Source of the DNA: Balneolales bacterium
GTDB lineage: Bacteria > Bacteroidota > Rhodothermia > Balneolales > Natronogracilivirgulaceae
Assembly (NCBI GenBank): GCA_007131625.1
Contig: SLQC01000174.1
Coordinates: forward strand, 1 to 20,442
Direction: 5' to 3'
Length of the DNA stretch: 20,442 nt
The position numbers were made by a program, and so were the translations under genes. This document shows, piece after piece, positions 15,882 through 20,442 of this stretch. Positions within the stretch are counted from its first letter, which is position 1. Each line of letters begins with the position of its first letter. Under the pieces are notes generated by a model. It saw only the letters and a program-made list of their open reading frames with translations, had not been told where the DNA came from and searched no databases.

Positions 15882-16988
15882 GTGAAATCTGGCAATAACA
15901 TACTCATCACCGGTGCTGCCGGACAACTGGGCATTGAGCTTACCGCAAAGCTGCGCGAAGAATTCGGGGCTGAAAACGTGATTGCAACGGATATACGCGA
16001 AAGTGAGAAGATTGCTGAATCAGGCCCCTTCGAAATGCTGGATGTTCTTGACAAAAATCACCTGGCCGAAATCATCCGAAAATACAAGATTGACACTATT
16101 TATCATCTGGCCGCGATTCTGTCTGCCAAAGGTGAGGCAAACATCAAAAAAACGTGGCAACTTAACGTGGATGGTTTGCTGAATGTGCTTGAGCTGGCTC
16201 GTGAAGGGCTGCCGGGTGATGTCAGACGTAGATCTGCCCAATCAGCTGTTTCAGGAACTGAAAGCGAGTTCGAAACTGATAATGATTCATGTTCTAATGC
16301 TGGTACTGATTCTGCCAGGCACTCCAAGTCTGACTCCATATTTGGTTCCAACGTTGCATCAACTGCGAATGGGCGCGTTTTCTGGCCCAGTTCCATTGCT
16401 GTATTCGGACCGGATTTACCACGGAAAAACACACCACAGGATAGCCCGCTCAATCCTTTAACGGTGTATGGAATCACCAAAGTTGCCGGGGAACAATGGT
16501 GCGCCTATTATCATCGCAAATTCGGGATAGATGTGCGCAGTCTGCGTTTTCCCGGGCTGATTGGCTACAAATCGGAGCCCGGTGGCGGCACAACCGACTA
16601 TGCGGTGGACATGCTACGTTCGGCGGCTAAAGGTCATAAGTTCAAATGTCCGGTCGGACCTAAAACCCGTCTTCCCATGATGTATATGGAGGATGCGGTT
16701 CAAGCTGCCCTCGATTTGATGGTAGTTGACCCTGAGCGCGTCAGAATACGAACAAGTTATAACGTTACAGCGATGAGCTTTTCACCCGAAGAACTGCACA
16801 AGGCTATCCGGAATCATGTAAACGGTTTTCAAATTACCTATCATCCGGATCAACGCGATGCTATTGCCGCTAGCTGGCCTGAAAGCATTGATGACAGCCC
16901 GGCCAGAGAGGACTGGAACTGGGAACACAGGTATGATCTGCCGTCTATGGTCAGAGAAGTTTTACACAAACTGAATTCACCCGGGTAA
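15882..16988 (+). CDS. tdh: L-threonine 3-dehydrogenase, epimerase-type SDR, with an internal insertion
   Basis: The 368-residue protein is an extended short-chain dehydrogenase. It has the NAD site ILITGAAGQLGIEL (Gly11, Gly14, Gly17), TIYHLAAILSAKGE, VFWPSSIAVFGPDLPRKNTPQ with catalytic-region Ser170/171, and TVYGITKVAGEQW with Tyr196 and Lys200. RFPGLIGYKSEPGGGTTDYA and MYMEDAVQAALDLM follow. These are diagnostic of the UDP-galactose-epimerase-like threonine dehydrogenases, which oxidise threonine to 2-amino-3-ketobutyrate using NAD. Those enzymes are usually about 310-320 residues; the extra length is a Ser/Asp/Asn/Thr-rich stretch at about 110-164, between the helix ending LELAREG and the strand RVFWPSS. 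The start is GTG at 15882, five bases after GGAG (15873-15876); no better in-frame ATG exists. It follows kbl by 90 bases, consistent with an operon. Confidence 0.92.
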   Translation: MKSGNNILITGAAGQLGIELTAKLREEFGAENVIATDIRESEKIAESGPFEMLDVLDKNHLAEIIRKYKIDTIYHLAAILSAKGEANIKKTWQLNVDGLLNVLELAREGLPGDVRRRSAQSAVSGTESEFETDNDSCSNAGTDSARHSKSDSIFGSNVASTANGRVFWPSSIAVFGPDLPRKNTPQDSPLNPLTVYGITKVAGEQWCAYYHRKFGIDVRSLRFPGLIGYKSEPGGGTTDYAVDMLRSAAKGHKFKCPVGPKTRLPMMYMEDAVQAALDLMVVDPERVRIRTSYNVTAMSFSPEELHKAIRNHVNGFQITYHPDQRDAIAASWPESIDDSPAREDWNWEHRYDLPSMVREVLHKLNSPG

Positions 16989-17205
16989 ATGCACCTTCAC
17001 CTTGTGCCTTGCCTGATTATCGTGTAGCAAATTCTTCTCAGGTGGAAGACGTATCAATTTATTCATCAAAATCTGATTCTATTCTCGTAGTTATTATGCC
17101 GGACGATTAATACCTCTTAATTTGATCAAGTCTTCATAACCCACTGAACCCCAGCTATATCTCTGTTTTACAGCAAATTAGAATGATTAAGTTTTTTTAA
17201 TAAAG

Positions 17206-17236
17206 TTGACAGCTGATTAAAAATCTTCAATATTTG
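17206..17236 (+). promoter_or_regulatory. Putative promoter upstream of the lipoprotein gene
   Basis: TTGACA (17206-17211) is followed 19 bases later by TATTTG (17231-17236). The last eight bases AATATTTG are close to the Bacteroidota -7 element TAnnTTTG, and a TTG-containing -33 box at this distance is usual. The predicted leader would be about 110 bases. Confidence 0.35.
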
Positions 17237-17293
17237 AGCGTGATTTACAGGGAGTAATGAAAGTGGTGAGAGTAGCAATCAATCAAAAGAAGC

Positions 17294-17320
17294 AAGTTAT
17301 TGTAAAACATATAATAACTT
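17294..17320 (+). promoter_or_regulatory. Inverted repeat AAGTTATT-N11-AATAACTT
   Basis: Two perfect 8-base arms (17294-17301 and 17313-17320) lie 31 bases before the lipoprotein ATG, downstream of the candidate promoter. They could be an operator or a weak leader hairpin. Confidence 0.4.
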
Positions 17321-17351
17321 ATCACATCTAATTAAGCTTACAGGTATAACT

Positions 17352-18722
17352 ATGAAAATTCAAGATTTAAAAACCCTGAGTGCCGGACTAGTGGCCATCA
17401 TGCTGCTGTTCGCTGTCTCTTGTGACAGTGTAACCGGCAACCTTGATTCCGAGTCTGACCGACCGTCATTAAGCTATGACCAACTTTCAGATTTTACTAT
17501 GAATACATTAAGCGAAGACGGTGACGTTTGTGAGACCGCTTTTGCATTTGGCGGTAATTATGCCACATGTTTTATTGGTATGGAACAGTTGAGGGAAAAT
17601 CGCTGGGGATGGACCAATGGTCCGCTGACGGAAGGCAATTATGAGTTCGATATCTATACCGGCGCTGGACGATGCGATCTGAGCAAGGGTACCCATGTCG
17701 GTATATTATTTGTTGATTATGAAGATGGTGAGGTCACAGTAAGGTATGAATTGTTTGACGGTTTCTTCATGACCGAAGTGCATATCTATGTCGGCAATGG
17801 AGAGCTCCCCATGGTCCAGCGGGGTCCAAGAACTGCCTATACCGTTGCCCCGGGTCAATATACCCACAAAAACGATAATCTGGAAAATCTTACCTCCTAC
17901 TCACAAACCTTCGATGCAAGTGGCGAGATATTTTTGATCGCCCATGCTGTGGTATGCGAAGGTTGTGTGCCATCAAGCATCATCTATGGTATCCAATCTT
18001 ATGTACCTGCCTTAAAGGGCAATATATACACCATAGATCCACTCAATCAGACTGAGACTATATTCTTTAACAACCCTGATAATTATGCTGGAGCCCCCTG
18101 GTGGTATCCCAATGCACTAGCACTGGATGAGGAAAACAGACGCATGTACTTCACATCGGATAAAAACAGCCTTTGGTTCTATGATATGAATACAGGTCTT
18201 GTGGTCGATGCTGATCCCGACAATTATTTTACCAATGATGATGAAATATTGGGTGCCGCATTTGGTGATGGTTATTACTGGTTCATTGTCAACCGATCCG
18301 GTGATCTCGGAAAAGTTTCGTTTGATGGTAACGGAAAAGTAACCTCCGTAGTGAAAGAAGAGATGTCAGCCGGTCTTTCCATAGGCATGGGTGATATAGT
18401 CTACAAAGATGGCGTCATTTATGGAAGCAGTGGAACTGGTGCACCCGGTACGCAAACCATCTTCTTCACTTATGATACTACTACTGACACAGATCCCTTT
18501 GAGTCATATGACCGACCGGGCGAAAGGGCATTGCAGCTTGCCTGGGGCCTTGACGAGTATGGAGAACTGGCACTCTATGGCCATCTTGTCACGGACATTA
18601 ATGACGTGGAAGTTCGTGAGTGGTATACAGTCGATATCACTAATGGCGTGAGAACAGATCTGGAATGGGTAAGTGACTACCGATATGAGGATCTCGCTTC
18701 AGAAGTCAAACTCTGCCACTAA
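17352..18722 (+). CDS. Two-part lipoprotein of unknown function
   Basis: This 456-residue protein has a leader ending LLFAVSC, with Cys24 as the lipidation site. Residues about 58-203 form a compact beta-rich domain: CETAFAFGGNYATCFI, RWGWTNGPLTEGNYEFDIYTGAGRCDLSKGTHVG, EVHIYVGNGELP, YTVAPGQY and LIAHAVVC. It has Cys60, Cys73, Cys108, Cys202 and Cys205 that could form disulfides. I recognise the pattern from uncharacterised secreted proteins of marine bacteria but cannot name the family. Residues about 220-450 have propeller-like repeats (GNIYTIDPLNQT, NALALDEENRRMYFTSDKNSLWFYD, GDGYYWFIVNRSGDLGKVSFDG, GDIVYKDGVIYGSSG), as in WD/NHL-like sensors or binding proteins. No catalytic site is evident. 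It is a single-gene unit with its own promoter candidate and a strong terminator 65 bases after the stop. Confidence 0.85.
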   Translation: MKIQDLKTLSAGLVAIMLLFAVSCDSVTGNLDSESDRPSLSYDQLSDFTMNTLSEDGDVCETAFAFGGNYATCFIGMEQLRENRWGWTNGPLTEGNYEFDIYTGAGRCDLSKGTHVGILFVDYEDGEVTVRYELFDGFFMTEVHIYVGNGELPMVQRGPRTAYTVAPGQYTHKNDNLENLTSYSQTFDASGEIFLIAHAVVCEGCVPSSIIYGIQSYVPALKGNIYTIDPLNQTETIFFNNPDNYAGAPWWYPNALALDEENRRMYFTSDKNSLWFYDMNTGLVVDADPDNYFTNDDEILGAAFGDGYYWFIVNRSGDLGKVSFDGNGKVTSVVKEEMSAGLSIGMGDIVYKDGVIYGSSGTGAPGTQTIFFTYDTTTDTDPFESYDRPGERALQLAWGLDEYGELALYGHLVTDINDVEVREWYTVDITNGVRTDLEWVSDYRYEDLASEVKLCH

Positions 18723-18782
18723 TAACGTGTAAAAAAATGATTGACTAAATTCAATTTATTCAGTCATTCAAATCATGAGCTC

Positions 18783-18820
18783 AAAAACCCCGGCAACAGC
18801 AGAGCTGTCGGGGTTTTTTT
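18783..18820 (+). terminator. Rho-independent terminator, probably bidirectional
   Basis: CCCCG (18788-18792) pairs with CGGGG (18809-18813), and ACAGC (18796-18800) pairs with GCTGT (18804-18808) around an AGA loop, with a 3-base bulge on the left arm. Seven T follow on the plus strand, and five A precede the stem, which would be a short T-tract for the minus-strand transcript. It lies between the convergent lipoprotein gene and the glycan-locus genes. Confidence 0.93.
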
Positions 18821-18861
18821 CTTTATGCTTCTAAAAAAATGGGATGATTTTTAACAATCAA

Positions 18862-19110
18862 TCAGCGCGACAGTTTTTTTCTAATTCTTTTAAACAGTGA
18901 CCGGATATAGATAGCTGTCAATCTTCGCTGGAATATCGTTTTGTAAAAATCTGCATGTTTATATGTGATGCAAACTATGCTGACAAAAGGCTCGATATGT
19001 GCGCCCCAATTTTGTGCCGTAACTTTTGTCGGTTTTTTTAAAATGGATACTGTTCCCTCACGGAATCCTCCATAACCTGAACAATACTTCATGCATGGTT
19101 GGTTATTCAT
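18862..19110 (-). pseudogene. Short frame with glycosyltransferase-2-like motif, probable remnant
   Basis: An 82-codon frame starts at ATG 19110, overlapping the stop of the preceding gene as ATGA, and ends at 18862. It contains PFVSIVCITYKHADF at about 44-58, which strongly resembles the N-terminal strand of family-2 glycosyltransferases (P-L-V-S-I-V-C-I-T-Y-N-H). It then runs straight into a basic tail (IYIRSLFKRIRKKLSR) of the kind seen at the end of such enzymes, without the nucleotide-sugar DDxSxD region or an acceptor domain. A complete enzyme would be about 250-330 residues, so the central part appears deleted. The first 43 residues (MNNQPCMKYCSGYGG and onward) are not recognised and precede the motif, whereas it normally lies at the very N terminus. 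The coupled start suggests it was, or still is, translated with the gene before it. A genuine small protein of unknown role is the alternative. Confidence 0.45.
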
Positions 19111-20442
19111 TGTGCGTGAATATTTCGAACAACGTAGTCGATAGTGTCTTCCATGCAATACTTAGGATTCCAGGAAAAATCATTATAAAACAAAGAACTT
19201 TCCATCCCGAAGTTCATTGATACATGTTTATCTTCAATATTGATTTCCACGGTTTTTTTACCGTTATAATTCGATGCAATAGCTGCCGTTTTTTTTGCCA
19301 GATGCAGAAGAGTGTACGTTTTGCCGGAGCCCAGGTTATATACCGGTATCCAGTTCTCTGCTGACGTATTCAACATTGCAACGATGCCATCCGCGGCATC
19401 GCGTACATCCAGCCGCTCCAGCTGCTGCATACCTCCAACCAAAGTAATGGTTTCACCGGATAGAGCTTGTCTGGCAAACTTTGAAATTATATCCGTATCT
19501 GTGCTTCCGGGCGCGTCACCAGCCAGTGCACTGAGCCTAATGGAACTGAATCTCAATGATCTGTTTACCTCAGCCAAAGTAGCAAGAAGAAGCTCTGTTG
19601 CATATTTTGCCTGAGCATAAACACTCTGAGGAGAAACAACGGTTTTTTCAGTCCATGGGGGAGGCGTTTTCAGCCCATAAACACTTTGTGAGGATATGTT
19701 GATAATGACAGGAATATGATGAGCTACGGCTCTTGTAAACAGCTTGTGAGTAAACGTGAGGCTCTCTGCAATCTCACTTTCCTGGCCTTGAGGACGCATG
19801 AACCCCATGTGCAACAGCACATCGACATTACCTAATTGAACACGGCCATGCAAGAGATCATCCTGATCAAATATACATTCGGTATATCGACTCAGCTGAG
19901 AAGTTATTCTGCTTTTGTCACGGCTGTAAATCCATATTTCGAAATTTTTATTTTGAGAGATCTTTTCCAGTACATGTTTTCCAAGATAGCCGCTGGCACC
20001 GGTTATGAGTAGGGTTTTATGTTTTTTGATATTTTTTTTATTCAGCTGGCTCAACAATTTATATACATGTGCATTGCGCTCTATTGGAATGGATTTGTCA
20101 GCCGTTTGCCGGATACCAAAACGGTTGTAATTAAAACGGAGCTGATTATTCCCCTTGTCGATACCCAGCCATTCTTTCACACAGGCTTCCACCTCATTGA
20201 ACCCCATTAGTGCCCTCAGGCCGGTAATACCCGTAAAGCGGGGATTCATTTCAAACAACTTAAGACCCTGTTCGGTGAATCTGCCCTGGATATTCAACGG
20301 GCCACGCAACCCCATCCTGAGAAATGTTGGGGTCAGCCGGTCAATAATACTCCAGACTTCGTCATTTTCATACGGGACTATCTCAATGGGAATCGATTTG
20401 TCGGCAGTCTGCCGGACACCAAACCGGTTGTAATTAAAACGA
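19107..20442 (-). CDS. ATP-grasp / NAD-dependent epimerase fusion (5' end outside window)
   Basis: The frame is open from the right edge to the stop at 19107, giving 444 visible residues; the start is outside. A Met at 20315 is internal, because the 42 preceding codons are in frame and fit the domain. Visible residues 1-100 are the end of an ATP-grasp domain: GLRGPLNIQGRFTEQGLKLFEMNPRFTGITGLRALMGFN carries the metal-binding Glu and Asn of the E-x-N-P-R motif. After a linker, a complete extended SDR begins at TLLITGASGYLGKHVLE (NAD-binding glycines, about 19981-20005). It continues with LLHMGFMRPQG, INISSQSVYG, the YAQAK catalytic Tyr/Lys pair, SIRLSALAGDAPGS, RLDVRDAADGIVAML and VYNLGSGKTYTLLHLAK. 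ATP-grasp enzymes ligate carboxylates to amines; epimerase-type SDRs act on nucleotide sugars. With the glycosyltransferase-like frame downstream, a role in surface polysaccharide modification is inferred. Confidence 0.85.
   Translation of the reverse strand, partial: RFNYNRFGVRQTADKSIPIEIVPYENDEVWSIIDRLTPTFLRMGLRGPLNIQGRFTEQGLKLFEMNPRFTGITGLRALMGFNEVEACVKEWLGIDKGNNQLRFNYNRFGIRQTADKSIPIERNAHVYKLLSQLNKKNIKKHKTLLITGASGYLGKHVLEKISQNKNFEIWIYSRDKSRITSQLSRYTECIFDQDDLLHGRVQLGNVDVLLHMGFMRPQGQESEIAESLTFTHKLFTRAVAHHIPVIINISSQSVYGLKTPPPWTEKTVVSPQSVYAQAKYATELLLATLAEVNRSLRFSSIRLSALAGDAPGSTDTDIISKFARQALSGETITLVGGMQQLERLDVRDAADGIVAMLNTSAENWIPVYNLGSGKTYTLLHLAKKTAAIASNYNGKKTVEINIEDKHVSMNFGMESSLFYNDFSWNPKYCMEDTIDYVVRNIHAQ
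20079..20138 (-). repeat. Internal gene repeat, copy B
   Basis: A 60-base segment encoding RFNYNRFGIRQTADKSIPIE, in the linker between the ATP-grasp and epimerase domains. It matches copy A, 303 bases (101 codons) upstream in the gene, at 52 of 60 positions. Seven of the eight differences are at third codon positions and only one changes the amino acid (Val to Ile). Confidence 0.9.
20382..20441 (-). repeat. Internal gene repeat, copy A (touches window edge)
   Basis: The 60-base segment encodes RFNYNRFGVRQTADKSIPIE within the ATP-grasp domain. Similarity to copy B ends sharply on the downstream side (IVPYENDE versus RNAHVYKL); on the upstream side it reaches the window edge, so the repeat may be longer. 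Confidence 0.9.

Larger units (their letters stand above)
16989..17351 (+). other. AT-rich intergenic region, 363 bases, no gene
   Basis: I see no coding frame, tRNA or clear terminator for tdh. The right half is strongly AT-rich and holds a candidate promoter (17206-17236) and an 8-base inverted repeat (17294-17320) ahead of the lipoprotein gene. Confidence 0.6.

Noticed and set aside
16183..16461. 92-codon plus-strand frame overlapping the tdh insertion, considered as evidence of a frameshift
   Set aside because: Its translation does not supply the expected dehydrogenase sequence, while the main frame resumes perfectly at FWPSSIAVFGP, so an in-frame insertion explains the data better.

Overview
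The window reads as a chromosomal segment of a Bacteroidota-related marine or halophilic bacterium, most likely from the Balneolota/Rhodothermota side. The evidence is a C-terminal type IX secretion sorting domain with the NYPNPFNSSTTI signature (DUF3160 protein), frequent lack of a Shine-Dalgarno sequence, several lipoproteins with relaxed lipoboxes, and an epimerase-type threonine dehydrogenase paired with Kbl. GC content looks moderate, with some AT-rich intergenic stretches. The taxonomic placement is inference.

Layout: (1) 1-3111, minus strand: a translationally coupled two-gene ABC exporter of the YbbA/YbbP (Lol/MacB-like) type; the permease runs off the left edge. (2) 3303-4263, plus: a TesA-like SGNH esterase, divergent from the ATPase as in many proteobacteria, then a small DUF2905 membrane protein. 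(3) 4580-9403, plus: a large secreted DUF3160 protein with a T9SS tail, an SMP-30/gluconolactonase-like lipoprotein, a GNAT acetyltransferase and a stand-alone Smr-domain protein. (4) 9511-10872, minus: a TrpB2-type tryptophan synthase beta chain. (5) 11139-16988, plus: YtoQ, an M13 zinc metallopeptidase lipoprotein, a DUF2237 protein, and the threonine degradation pair kbl-tdh; the tdh product carries an unusual Ser/Asp/Asn-rich insertion. (6) 17352-18722, plus: a two-part lipoprotein of unknown function, followed by a strong hairpin terminator. (7) 18862-20442, minus: the distal end of what looks like a surface-carbohydrate operon, with an ATP-grasp/NAD-dependent epimerase fusion (entering from the right edge) followed, with a 4-bp overlap, by a very short reading frame that keeps a glycosyltransferase-2-like start motif and is probably a remnant.

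Most genes are ordinary housekeeping or accessory functions. Functional links that can be argued are: YbbA with YbbP (one transporter); Kbl with Tdh (threonine to glycine plus acetyl-CoA); and the fusion enzyme with the glycosyltransferase remnant (glycan locus). The parts most worth a second look are the right-edge ATP-grasp/epimerase fusion with an internal 60-bp repeat at about 87% identity, the insertion in Tdh, the dyad-rich 302-base gap before the M13 peptidase, and several perfect inverted repeats in intergenic DNA. I do not see a convincing defence system, CRISPR array, insertion sequence, tRNA or rRNA.
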